Part shown: one piece after another, positions 1 through 7,045 of the stretch
Numbering within the stretch: position 1 is the stretch's first letter
How the letters are laid out: every line of letters starts with the position of its first letter
Notes under the pieces: model-generated
Seen by the model: the letters and a program-made list of their open reading frames with translations, nothing else
What the model was told of the DNA's origin: nothing
The model's database searches: none
Translations under genes and position numbers: made by a program
From: Methylocapsa sp.
Lineage (GTDB): Bacteria; Pseudomonadota; Alphaproteobacteria; Rhizobiales; Beijerinckiaceae
Direction of reading: 5' to 3'
Length of the DNA stretch: 14,274 nt
NCBI GenBank assembly: GCA_003162995.1
Contig: PLUZ01000300.1
Span: 1 to 14,274 of the forward strand

Positions 1-155
1 AAACAAACCGAGCCACCTCTTTCCATCAGTATGCGCATATAAAACCAGTACGTTGCGAGGTTGCGACAGTCCTGTAAACTGAGTTCATAGGCGTCATATT
101 GCGCTGAACCTAACCAAATAGCCTCGGCGGGCGCTCGCTGGAAAAGGTACTCCAT
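1..155 (-). CDS. Possible 5' part of an unrecognised ORF running off the left edge
   Basis: On the minus strand an ATG at 155-153 opens a frame with no stop for 51 codons to the window edge. It begins MEYLFQRAPAEAIW and is rich in Tyr, Leu, Trp and Met. A TGA lies three codons upstream, so this ATG is the first possible start. I see no Shine-Dalgarno before it and recognise no family. Its start overlaps the start of the plus-strand gene at 154 (the shared CATG), an unusual head-to-head arrangement that makes it doubtful that both are real. It may be chance, or the end of a decayed gene. Confidence 0.2.
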   Translation of the reverse strand, partial: MEYLFQRAPAEAIWLGSAQYDAYELSLQDCRNLATYWFYMRILMERGGSVC

Positions 156-978
156 GAGTGATCAAGCTTGCATTCTGGTGTTCGGTATCGATGAGACAGC
201 TTCGGCGGTGGCCCGCATGCTCCTGCTGTCGGGCTATGCCGTTGCGATCCACCAGCCTGCACCGCCCACACTGCTGTGCCGGAAAATGGCTTTCGCCGAC
301 GCTTGGTACGATGGCGCATCGATGCTCGACGGCGTCCAGGCGCGGCGCGCTGACCTTAGCTCCGACTTTCTGATCGGCCTCAGCAATCGCATGTACATTC
401 CGGTTCTGACGCATCCTCTTGCCGAAGTTGTCGAACGTTGGCCTTGGGATGTAATTATTGATGCGCAAACGCCGGGCGAACGCCTCCGCGCCCCGATCAA
501 AAGTCACGCCGAGATGACGATCGCTTTGGGGCCCGGACCGATTGCCGGCGTCGACTGCGATCTCGTTATCGAGACCTTTGGTCCAGATCCCGGCGCCACC
601 CTTCGGAGCGGCGCCGCGCGCTCCCCTTCGCGGCACGAACGTGACAAGATGCTAGATGATGCTCACCCCGCGGTCGCGCTGGAAACTGGGATCTTTACGA
701 CAGGGCGGATCATCGGCGAGACGGTGGCAGAACACGAGCCTTTAGGCAGCATCGGCGCAATACCCGTGGTCTCTCCTGTCGCTGGACGCATTCGCGGGCT
801 CCAGCGCAGTGGCCGCGCCGTCGCCGCTGGCGCCGTGGTTGCCGATATCGCCATCAAGGCGACAACGCAAGTCAGCGGCAGCGGCAAGACCAATCAGCTG
901 ATCGCGCGTGGAGTCGTCTTCGCAATCGATATGGAGTTTGCTGGCTGGGCTCCAGTTTCCTTCGACGGATTCCGGTAA
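154..978 (+). CDS. yqeB: YqeB/EF2563-type molybdenum hydroxylase accessory protein
   Basis: A 274-residue protein resembling the EF2563/YqeB family, associated with (selenium-dependent) molybdenum hydroxylases and distantly like XdhC accessory factors. The N-terminus (residues 5-20, ILVFGIDETASAVA) matches the Rossmann-like opening of the family, although the usual glycine-rich G-G-GD is replaced by FGIDE. Residues 33-60 follow the family pattern of a proline-rich turn, R-K-M-A-F-A-D-A-W-Y-D-G and a 'GVQAR' strand. The C-terminal third (about 180-235) has the conserved 'GIFTTGRIIGE' and 'SPVAGRIRGLQRSG' stretches. The ATG at 154 gives the usual N-terminus; a weak AAAAGG lies upstream. A poor sigma70-like pair, TTGCGA (53-58) and TAAACT (75-80) with a 16-nt spacer, could drive it. 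It is convergent with the nickel permease, and no molybdenum enzyme is visible nearby. Family assignment is fairly firm; its partner enzyme is unknown. Confidence 0.72.
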   Translation: MSDQACILVFGIDETASAVARMLLLSGYAVAIHQPAPPTLLCRKMAFADAWYDGASMLDGVQARRADLSSDFLIGLSNRMYIPVLTHPLAEVVERWPWDVIIDAQTPGERLRAPIKSHAEMTIALGPGPIAGVDCDLVIETFGPDPGATLRSGAARSPSRHERDKMLDDAHPAVALETGIFTTGRIIGETVAEHEPLGSIGAIPVVSPVAGRIRGLQRSGRAVAAGAVVADIAIKATTQVSGSGKTNQLIARGVVFAIDMEFAGWAPVSFDGFR

Positions 979-1098
979 TTGCCATCGATCGCATGCGAGC
1001 CGCCGCTCGACCCGGACGCAAGAAGAGCTTCAGCCACGGATTATTTTGCGAGGTTGAAGGAGAGATCTTTTTAAGACGGCGGCGTTCTCGATCTTGCC

Positions 1099-1112
1099 CG
1101 GCGCCGGCGCCG
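1099..1112. repeat. GC-rich perfect palindrome between convergent genes
   Basis: A 14-bp perfect palindrome, CGGCGCCGGCGCCG, lies in the 231-bp gap between the convergent yqeB-like gene and the nickel permease. It could form a tight hairpin on either strand, but no T-run follows, so a bidirectional rho-independent terminator is only a guess. I see no gene in 979-1209. Confidence 0.35.
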
Positions 1113-1209
1113 AGCTAAGTACGAACGGCAATCAAAGCGACCTCGTCCTGGCTCGGTAGCGGAAAGGTCTCACACGGAGTTTTAAGAACCAAGAAAGCCT
1201 GTCTCAAGA

Positions 1210-2232
1210 CTACTCACATTGACCTTGCTCCGTGACCAAATTGTCGTAGCCGCGCCAGCGATAGATTGCGACGGAAAGCAGCCAGCAACTCACAAAAACG
1301 CCGATCACGATGAGGCCGAAATTCGATAAACTGTCATTGAGCGCGGCAATGAATGTCCAGACCACGCCCTTGAGGCCGAGTTTATCGACGAGCGCGCCGA
1401 CCAGTTCGACACCGCCGATGAAAATCGCCACGGCGACAGAAGCCACCGTGATCGTCAAATTATACCAGAGCTTGCGGATCGGATGGGCGAAAGCCCAACC
1501 ATAGGCACCGGTCATCAAAATGCTGTCGATCGTATCGACAAGCGCCATTCCGGCTGTAAAGAGCGACGGGAAGACCAAGATCGACCAGATGGAGAGTCCG
1601 TTCGCAGCCTGCGCCGCCGATATGCCGAGAACACTGATTTCGGTCGCCGTGTCAAAGCCGAGGCCATACAGGAATCCTAACGGATACATGTGCCAAGACC
1701 GCGTAATGGCATGAAACAGGGGTCGGCATAAACGCGTGAGGAAACCGCCGCCAACCAACATCAGATCGAGATGGCCGGCCTCGAGAATTTCGCCGCGTTC
1801 GGCACGCCGAAAAGCATTCCAAACACTTTTGAGTATGACGAGATTGGCAAGGCCGATCCCGAGCAAGAAAGAGGCGGAAACGAATGTTCCGATAACGTTG
1901 CCCACGAATTTGAAGGATTCGAACCCGTTCTGCATCGCGGTCGTGGTTGCTGCGACGACGAACGCCACGAGAACAACCACAGTCGAATGGCCGAGCGAGA
2001 AAAAACAGCCGACCGAAAGCGGCTTTTTGCCGTCCTGCATCAGCTTGCGAACGACATTGTCTATTGCCGCGATATGATCGGCATCGACGGCGTGGCGAAG
2101 CCCTAAGACATAAGCGAGCAAGGCCGTGCCCAAAAGCACCGGATTGCCGGCAAAAAGATGCCAAGCCCAAAGCCACGCGGCGCTATTGGCTGCGACGAGA
2201 CAAGCGAAAATCGCCATGATCCTGGGTTTCAT
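1210..2232 (-). CDS. hoxN: HoxN/HupN/NixA-family nickel (cobalt) permease
   Basis: A 340-residue integral membrane protein of the NiCoT family, which imports Ni2+ (or Co2+) with high affinity for hydrogenase or urease. All four family signatures are present: RHAVDADHI (residues 46-54) in the second membrane helix, LGHSTVV (about 80-86), LGFDTATE (about 191-198) and GMALVDT (about 228-234). About eight hydrophobic segments are visible, as expected. The family's usual length is about 330-350 residues. The ATG at 2232 gives a typical short cytoplasmic N-terminus; the upstream Shine-Dalgarno is weak (GAAAGG). It lies downstream of hypB on the same strand, consistent with delivering nickel to HypB for hydrogenase maturation. 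A possible short ORF upstream ends in an ATGA overlap with this start. Nickel over cobalt is inferred from the hyp neighbours, not from residues. Confidence 0.93.
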   Translation of the reverse strand: MKPRIMAIFACLVAANSAAWLWAWHLFAGNPVLLGTALLAYVLGLRHAVDADHIAAIDNVVRKLMQDGKKPLSVGCFFSLGHSTVVVLVAFVVAATTTAMQNGFESFKFVGNVIGTFVSASFLLGIGLANLVILKSVWNAFRRAERGEILEAGHLDLMLVGGGFLTRLCRPLFHAITRSWHMYPLGFLYGLGFDTATEISVLGISAAQAANGLSIWSILVFPSLFTAGMALVDTIDSILMTGAYGWAFAHPIRKLWYNLTITVASVAVAIFIGGVELVGALVDKLGLKGVVWTFIAALNDSLSNFGLIVIGVFVSCWLLSVAIYRWRGYDNLVTEQGQCE

Positions 2233-2387
2233 CCCTGGCTCGGCCTTTCAAAAAATGCCCGGATCAATATCGACATGGCGAAGGATCTGGTACGAGAACG
2301 TAAGAACTTTTGCAAGGCGCGCGGCAGCGCATGGCGTGCCCTCGCCGCACGGCCGAAAGGCTCGTGATCCGACCGGATACTGCGCAT
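2229..2387 (-). CDS. Possible 52-codon ORF coupled to the nickel permease
   Basis: Between hypB and the permease a 52-codon frame starts at ATG 2387-2385 (MRSIRSDHEPFGRAA) and ends MSILIRAFFERPSQG, with its TGA (2231-2229) overlapping the permease ATG as ATGA. Such overlaps are typical of translational coupling, and an internal ATG gives a 15-codon version. It is basic and Arg-rich, with no recognisable domain and no clear Shine-Dalgarno. It could be a coupling leader, a remnant of a lost hup/hyp gene, or chance. The rest of the 2233-2512 gap shows nothing I recognise. Confidence 0.25.
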   Translation of the reverse strand: MRSIRSDHEPFGRAARARHALPRALQKFLRSRTRSFAMSILIRAFFERPSQG

Positions 2388-2512
2388 CGGTCATTTGCGC
2401 ACGACGCCGCTCTTGTTCGCGACGAGGCGCGAAGCCCCATGAAATGGTCGGCCGCAAAAGCATGTTCGAGGGAGAAAAATGCCCAGACGAGCGGCGAGAC
2501 CCTGAACATGTT

Positions 2513-3460
2513 TCATTGGGCTGCCGCAAGTGCGAGGTGGCGGCGGGCTGCCCTCAGCCATTCGTACCAATCGCCCAATCCTTCGCCGGTTCGCGCTGAC
2601 AGCCGGATCGATAGAATCTCAGGATTGACCTCGCGCGCCCTCGCCTCGCAGCGCGAAATATCGAAATCGACATGCGGCGCAAGATCGATCTTGCTGATGA
2701 CCATCAGTTCAGCAGCCTTGAACATATGCGGATATTTGAGCGGCTTGTCGTCGCCTTCGGTGACCGAGAGAACCACCACTTTCGCCCGTTCGCCGAGATC
2801 GAACAAAGCCGGACAGACGAGATTGCCAACATTCTCGATCATGAGCACCGAGCCGAAAGCCGGCCGCAAGCTGTCGAGCCCGCGGCGTATCATGTCGGCT
2901 TCGAGGTGACAGCCGGTTCCCGTATTGACCTGCACCGCCGGCGCGCCGGCCGCCTTGATGCGCTCGGCGTCATTGAGCGTCTGCTGATCGCCCTCGATGA
3001 CGCTGATAGGCATCTCGTTCTTCAAATCGCGGATGGCGCGTTCGAGCAAGGTGGTCTTGCCGGCGCCGGGAGAACTCACGAGATTGAGGGCGAGGATTTC
3101 ACGTCCTTCGAACCAGGCGCGGTTACGTTCGGCGAGCCTGTCGTTCTTGTCGAGGATGGCCCGTTCAATATCGACCGTCACTGTATGGAGACCGGCGACC
3201 GCGGCAAGGGCAGCGGGCTGGGGTGCATGGGAATGATCATGATCGTGGTGTGCATGGTCATGGTCATTGTGCGCATGATCGTGATCATGTGGCTCATGAC
3301 CATGGTGATAATTGTCATGGTGATGGTGATCATGGTGATGATCATGTGCATGATGGGGCGGTGTCACGGGTGCGGATCTTTCCATTCGTTCCTCGTTCCC
3401 GGTCTGAAGATTCGTAACCGTGACTTTGGCGTCGCCGTCGCATCCGCAGGTTTTGCACAT
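2513..3460 (-). CDS. hypB: HypB, hydrogenase nickel-incorporation GTPase
   Basis: A 315-residue GTPase that, with HypA, inserts nickel into the active site of [NiFe]-hydrogenases in the cytoplasm. The N-terminus carries CKTCGC (residues 2-7), the high-affinity metal motif. Residues 36-78 form a His/Asp-rich segment with 24 histidines, a nickel store found in many rhizobial-type HypBs. The SIMIBI GTPase domain follows: P-loop SSPGAGKTT (129-137), [13 protein letters not shown] (156-168), NTGTGCH (179-185), the metal-binding [13 protein letters not shown] (209-221), [13 protein letters not shown] (232-244) and SKIDL (256-260). The start is the ATG at 3460-3458, preceded by a strong GGAGGTGG Shine-Dalgarno and overlapping the TGA of the hypA remnant by one base (TGATG). 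The same frame is open upstream through a truncated regulator, so a longer fusion of 556 residues starting at 4183 is also possible. The HypB part itself looks intact. Confidence 0.95.
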   Translation of the reverse strand: MCKTCGCDGDAKVTVTNLQTGNEERMERSAPVTPPHHAHDHHHDHHHHDNYHHGHEPHDHDHAHNDHDHAHHDHDHSHAPQPAALAAVAGLHTVTVDIERAILDKNDRLAERNRAWFEGREILALNLVSSPGAGKTTLLERAIRDLKNEMPISVIEGDQQTLNDAERIKAAGAPAVQVNTGTGCHLEADMIRRGLDSLRPAFGSVLMIENVGNLVCPALFDLGERAKVVVLSVTEGDDKPLKYPHMFKAAELMVISKIDLAPHVDFDISRCEARAREVNPEILSIRLSARTGEGLGDWYEWLRAARRHLALAAAQ

Positions 3461-3513
3461 CAGACCACCTCCAATTCCATGCTCTTGATGTTGAGTTCTT
3501 GGCCGGCGCATAC
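3460..3513 (-). pseudogene. hypA: 3' end remnant of hypA
   Basis: In a frame different from that of the regulator and hypB, the bases just upstream of hypB encode [17 protein letters not shown] followed by TGA. This matches the extreme C-terminus of HypA, the nickel-metallochaperone partner of HypB, whose last residues are typically 'G-x-E-L-x-I-x-x-x-E-(V/L)-E'. The TGA overlaps the hypB ATG (TGATG), the expected hypA-hypB junction. Everything upstream in hypA (the N-terminal nickel-binding M-H-E region and the CxxC zinc motifs) is missing and replaced by regulator sequence, with the breakpoint at about 3510-3518. About 17 codons remain, so no functional HypA is encoded here. Confidence 0.75.
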
Positions 3514-3514
3514 C

Positions 3515-4183
3515 GCCGCAGTTCTGCACCATCAAGGGGCTCGACGAACGGCGCGAATGGAAATGCAAGGCACGCGCGAGCAATTCTTTGCCGGTCCCGG
3601 TTTCCCCCTCGATCAGGATCGGCAGATCGGTGCGCGCCGCCTCGCGGGCGAGACCGCAGAGTTCGGACATTGCCTCGCTCGCATAAACGAGGCGTTCGAA
3701 ATGCGAGGCTTCGCCCTTCATCGGGGTATCCGGCCTGCCATGCAGAAAATGCGAATCCTCGCCGATCTTGAGTTCGCGGACGAGATGCCGATGGCGCCGC
3801 GCGAGCTCGCGCGTCTCCAATGCCCGCTTGACGACGAGGCAGGTTTGTTCGGCCAGCAAAGGCTTGGTGAGATATTGATAGGCGGCGGTGCGCGCGAGCG
3901 CGTCGCTCAGTTTGATATTCGCTTCCTCGCCGACGAGGAGAACCCGCACGAGGTCTGGATGGGTGAAACGCAGCCGTGCCAGAAACTGGACGATGTCGCA
4001 GTCACGATTTTCGACATCGGCGAGGATGAGATCGACATGCGCATCTTTGAGGACGTCAATGGCCTCCGCGTCATGCGCGGCCATGAAGACGCGATAGTCG
4101 GAACCGTGCACCAAAGCATCCGCAGTGGCTTTGCGCTGCTGACAGGTATCTGCAATAAACAGGATGCTCGACTCGACGCTCAT
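3515..4183 (-). pseudogene. hoxA: Truncated HoxA/HupR-like NtrC-family hydrogenase regulator
   Basis: The first 223 residues or so of an NtrC-type regulator of the HoxA/HupR group, which activates sigma54-dependent hydrogenase genes. Residues 5-125 are a receiver domain with a likely phosphoacceptor Asp56 ([10 protein letters not shown]) and Lys107 (YLTKP). The usual acidic pair is reduced to one Asp (IADT, residue 12) and the Thr/Ser position after beta-4 is Gly. An AAA+ domain begins at about residue 165 and has Walker A GETGTGKE (193-200) and the following 'QNCG' (220-223). The domain then stops: Walker B, GAFTGA and the Fis-type DNA-binding helices are absent, and the sequence switches to the hypA 3' end. 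Such regulators are normally about 480-500 residues. The frame continues through the junction into hypB without a stop. The start at 4183 has GGGGAGG upstream. It cannot act as a sigma54 activator. An assembly error is a less likely explanation. Confidence 0.82.
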
Positions 4184-4886
4184 CTTGCCTGTCGCCTCCC
4201 CACCGATTTCGTCGTTCGGGTTCGTCCCGAATTCGCTAACTTACTTTGCACTAAATAAATGTACTTAACAATTACCCTGCTTCATGACAACTTTATTGAG
4301 GGTGCCGCGACCACGACGGCTCTGCCGTCCGGGGTACAACCGAGAAAGGAAAAGGCGCAAGGCCGCGCGTATCTCAAGTAGGGTGGTACTGCAGAAGTAG
4401 TCAAATTTTTGAGTTAGCGTTCTGGGAGATTTCTGAACGGCAGGGATAGTGACCGCGTCCGGCGCCAGTTCAATGTCCAGCCGACCCTCACCATCCGGCC
4501 CGAACGGATCATCGTACGCGAGTACGCCAACCGGGATAGCGCAAAGCATGTTGACAGCGCCACCAGCTTGCCGCTTTCCAACAAGATGAACGCATAAGGG
4601 CCGGGACCGGCCCATTAAAAGAAAAGGTCGCGGAGTTTTAAAGCGTTCAGCGAATGATGTCGTAGCCGAAATCGGTGGTGCCGATGCCCATGCTGTCCAC
4701 AGCGTCGCCAGGCATCCCGCGCGGTGGGCAATGAACTCTAGCCGAACCCGAGATGTGCCATGGTTGGAAAAGAATTAGATGAAGGCGGCGCCGACGGTCT
4801 GTGGCTCTATCGCCGCAGCATCCGTCGTTGACTTCTGTTTTGCCTTTGCATCTCGCGACAGGGTGTTAACTGACAGTCTGTTAGCA
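4184..4886. other. 700-bp gap with conjugation-gene debris, otherwise no clear gene
   Basis: This stretch separates the truncated regulator from the phage-like gene at 4887. Besides the probable trbI remnant at 4451-4597, I find no frame with a recognisable family. The 80 bases upstream of 4183 are relatively AT-rich at 4240-4270 and probably hold the promoter of the regulator-hypB-permease unit, but I cannot assign boxes with confidence. A minus-strand frame at 4265-4615 is open but looks like chance and overlaps the remnant. Confidence 0.5.
4451..4597 (+). pseudogene. trbI: Probable trbI (VirB10-like conjugation protein) C-terminal fragment
   Basis: The plus-strand frame from 4451 reads DRVRRQFNVQPTLTIRP. 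It resembles the conserved C-terminal strand of TrbI, the VirB10-like scaffold of IncP/Ti-type mating-pore systems, where 'R-Q-F-x-(V/I)-Q-P-T-L-T-I-R-P-G' precedes the last beta strands. After RP the frame continues (ERIIVREYANRDS...) to TAA at 4595-4597 without the usual 'G-x-P-x-R-V-I-V' ending. There is no upstream part of the gene. The match is short (17 residues) and made from memory of the family, so it is tentative. If correct, it marks a decayed integrative-conjugative element or plasmid insertion. Confidence 0.4.
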
Positions 4887-5816
4887 CTAAGTCTCGGGAA
4901 AGGTCTCGTGGAGAAAGCCGTCGAGCGTGCGCGTTGCGGGCCTTGCGCCGAGGCGCTCCCAAGTCAATGGGATGGGCTCCGGCCCGGCGCCCGCTGTGAC
5001 TCCAACGGTCGGGATATATTCGCCCCATTGGCGCCAATAGAATGCCGTGCCGCCCTTGGCGCATTGGTCGCGGAGCGACCTCGCCCAGTCGGGGTGGCAA
5101 GGCTGCGCGTCGACGCCGATTTCGCCGCCGGCCACAACCCAATCGAGCCAGGGGCCGATGCCACTTGACGCCACTCTCTGTGGCGCGTCACGCAACCAGG
5201 TTCCTAATTTCAACTCGAGCGGCTCAAGCAGAGGCTCGGCGGCGACCCAACGCACCGCGGCGGGCGTCTGGAGCAGAACCGGGATGCGGCGCTCGGCCTC
5301 CTTTTGATTTTCGGCCGTGACACCTAACCAGACATTGGGCAGCGGCCAGGCGGCGATCGCGTGTGAATTGGGGTCGGGTGCGATTTCGTCTATCTCATGC
5401 GTGATCCGGCCAGGCGTCGCTTTGTCGGCGATATAAGTTTGCATAATTTTGGGCCGTTTGGTCAGGATCTGGAAGATGTGGCGTGGTGCAAGGGCCATGA
5501 TCGCGAAGACGCGGTCGATCGTCTCGATCGGCGCGGATTCATGGAAAAGATCGGAGAGCGCGTTGACCAAGATTCGCCGCGGAGCATCCCAGGCGAGCGG
5601 AAGCGCCAGCCGGTCTTCCCGGAGCGCTATGGCACCGGTCCAGCTTGGACCCGCCGGTCCCACTTCCGCGAAGCCATATCCCCATTGTTTGTCTTGCGCA
5701 GACGCAGCAGTGAGAGCTTCTGCGTAACAGTGGCGGCAAGCCGCGCTTTTGCGGGTGCAGCCCACGAGCGGGTCCCAAGTTGTGTCTGTCCACTCGATTG
5801 TGACGTCCGCGATCAT
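4887..5816 (-). CDS. Phage Gp37/Gp68 family protein (DUF5131)
   Basis: A 309-residue protein of the Gp37/Gp68 family found in phages, prophages and accessory regions; its biochemical role is not established. The N-terminus reads IEWTDTTWDPLVGC (7-20), the family hallmark, followed by C27 and C30 in 'ACRHCYAE', giving a C-x6-C-x2-C motif that recalls radical-SAM-type cluster sites. Further family features are 'NALSDLFHE', 'FQILTKRPKIM', 'PNVWLGVTAENQ', 'WVAAEPLLEPL', 'DWVVAGGEIG' and 'AFYWRQWGEY'. I chose the ATG at 5816 because the family normally starts about ten residues before IEWTD. A GTG at 5852 would add twelve residues, with a better-placed purine tract for neither start. It stands alone between degraded stretches, which fits a cargo or prophage-derived gene. 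Family assignment is firm; function is unknown. Confidence 0.85.
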   Translation of the reverse strand: MIADVTIEWTDTTWDPLVGCTRKSAACRHCYAEALTAASAQDKQWGYGFAEVGPAGPSWTGAIALREDRLALPLAWDAPRRILVNALSDLFHESAPIETIDRVFAIMALAPRHIFQILTKRPKIMQTYIADKATPGRITHEIDEIAPDPNSHAIAAWPLPNVWLGVTAENQKEAERRIPVLLQTPAAVRWVAAEPLLEPLELKLGTWLRDAPQRVASSGIGPWLDWVVAGGEIGVDAQPCHPDWARSLRDQCAKGGTAFYWRQWGEYIPTVGVTAGAGPEPIPLTWERLGARPATRTLDGFLHETFPET

Positions 5817-6484
5817 GGCGTAAGCCCAGTGTCGCTGCGATCCTGCCTCCACTCAGGCCGATCTCTCTTCGTATCATTTCGTGCAAATGCCGGCCAACGG
5901 AAGCAGCCGGTGCAACTCGCCCGAGCCGCGCTCATCCGCCAATCATAATCGCAGCTCAACTCAACTCTTGCCATGCGGTATCTGGCCCTTTTGACTTTCT
6001 GACTTGATATTTTGTCGCATTCCTGGCGATCCTTTGGATGGAAACGAGCACACGCGACTTATCGACTAGAGCTTACGGTTCGCGGCACGCTCTTCCAATC
6101 CACGGCGCAAGAAACGTAGTTTGGCATCATGCTTGCTTCCACTCGCGCATCTATTGTTAGGTGCACCAATGCTGTGACCAAAATTCATCAAGCAAGGATT
6201 ATGCAATGATCGTGCAATAAGGTCGGCGTGCCGAGGTCCGAGACGGTGGGGTTAAGGCGTTCATCATCGCCGGAATTCAATGTTTTGGCCGCTGGCCGTC
6301 TCGACTTGTTGATGACTGTCTGCCGGCTCAGCAGCTCAATCGTCGATGCTGGGGTCAAAACCAAGCGCAAGAGAACCTAGATATGCGCTGTTGAACTGCT
6401 TACTGATCGGTTTCATGGGCGGGAGCCAAGGTACCATAGGTTCCACCAAAAAAGCGCAGACCGTTTGCCGCAATGTAGGATTCA
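5817..6484. other. 670-bp stretch with no supported gene
   Basis: I find no frame with a recognisable protein here on either strand. A minus-strand frame just upstream of the Gp37/Gp68 gene (around 5886) reads MIRREIGLSGGRIAATLGL, which looks faintly helix-turn-helix-like but runs out of frame across the Gp37/Gp68 start and is probably a shadow. A minus-strand 60-codon frame at 6188-6370 has no motif. Base composition is somewhat more AT-rich than in the flanking genes around 6000-6200, as expected of decayed or intergenic DNA. Confidence 0.5.
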
Positions 6485-6889
6485 ATGACAGACGAAGATT
6501 CAATTCTGGCAGCGAACACCGCGTATTATCATGCGTTCTCCAAAGCTGACATCGTCGGCATGAGCGCAATCTGGGCTGAGGATGACGTCTCCTGTATTCA
6601 TCCCGGATGGCCTGTTTTGATCGGCGGACAGAACGTGTTGCGTTCTTATGGCGAAATTTTCCGCAATCCTCTGCAAGAGCCGCTTGAGCACCAAAAACAT
6701 CACGTGATTGCCACGGGCGACGACGGCCGAGTCTTTTGCGTTGAAATTGTGGGCGGCATGGCGCTCGCAGCAACGAATTGGTTCAAACGCATCAATGGTG
6801 CGTGGCGGCTAATCCACCACCAGGCAAGTCCAATTGCCGCTCCGATCGAAGAAAACGACATTCAGCCTTCGCCCAAGCAGCTGAATTGA
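6485..6889 (+). CDS. NTF2/SnoaL-like small alpha+beta barrel protein
   Basis: A 134-residue protein of the nuclear transport factor 2/SnoaL-like superfamily, probably a cytoplasmic stand-alone NTF2 fold. It opens TDEDSILAANTAYYHAFSKADI (the first two helices), then 'MSAIWAEDDVSCIHPGWPVLIGGQNVLRSY', with the W-(A)-x-D-x-x-C-I-H-P-G-W signature of a common proteobacterial subgroup. It ends with the strands 'LAATNWFKRINGAWRLIHHQASP'. Length is typical. Members are often annotated as hypothetical or ketosteroid-isomerase-like, but their substrate is unknown, so I assign none. The start at 6485 has only a weak TAGGATT upstream. It is flanked by gene-free DNA on both sides, so operon context gives no help. 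Confidence 0.82.
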   Translation: MTDEDSILAANTAYYHAFSKADIVGMSAIWAEDDVSCIHPGWPVLIGGQNVLRSYGEIFRNPLQEPLEHQKHHVIATGDDGRVFCVEIVGGMALAATNWFKRINGAWRLIHHQASPIAAPIEENDIQPSPKQLN

Positions 6890-6892
6890 CTT

Positions 6893-7045
6893 TTAAAGCT
6901 CGAGAAGGATCAGCATTAGGCCGATCATTCCTTCGTCGCCAAAATTGAATGTGATGCGCGAGGACCCGCGGCCCGCGCTTCGCGACGCGACGGCGAGGCC
7001 GATTGTGTGATGCCCGACAGCCAGGTTGGATACCGTTGGTATCAC
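6893..7045 (-). pseudogene. Possible C-terminal remnant of an unidentified protein
   Basis: Convergent to the NTF2-like gene, a minus-strand frame open from a TGA at 7057-7055 to TAA at 6895-6893 has alternating hydrophobic and polar residues, such as VIPTVSNLAVGHHTIGLAVA and later ITFNFGDEGMIGLMLILLEL. This looks like the beta-strand-rich end of a real protein. A GTG at 7045 would give 50 residues but has no ribosome binding site. I recognise no family. It may be the 3' end of a gene whose front was lost, or chance. Confidence 0.25.

Noticed and set aside
94..636. Minus-strand 180-codon frame across the yqeB-like gene
   Set aside because: Antisense shadow of a recognisable protein; Arg-rich and without motifs.
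3227..3355. CAT/ATG-rich tract that resembles a simple-sequence repeat
   Set aside because: It is the coding sequence of the HypB His-rich segment and is not a regular tandem array.
2672..4258. Very long plus-strand open frame (528 codons) with a Met/Val/Ile-rich stretch like a membrane helix
   Set aside because: It is antisense to hypB and the truncated regulator; the hydrophobic stretch is the complement of the HypB His-rich codons. No family features.
4265..4615. Minus-strand 116-codon frame
   Set aside because: No family, no ribosome binding site, atypical composition, and overlaps the likely trbI relic in the other strand.
5817..5852. GTG start adding twelve residues to the Gp37/Gp68 protein
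   Set aside because: Family N-terminus begins close to IEWTD; the ATG at 5816 gives the expected length and the extra residues have no homology pattern.
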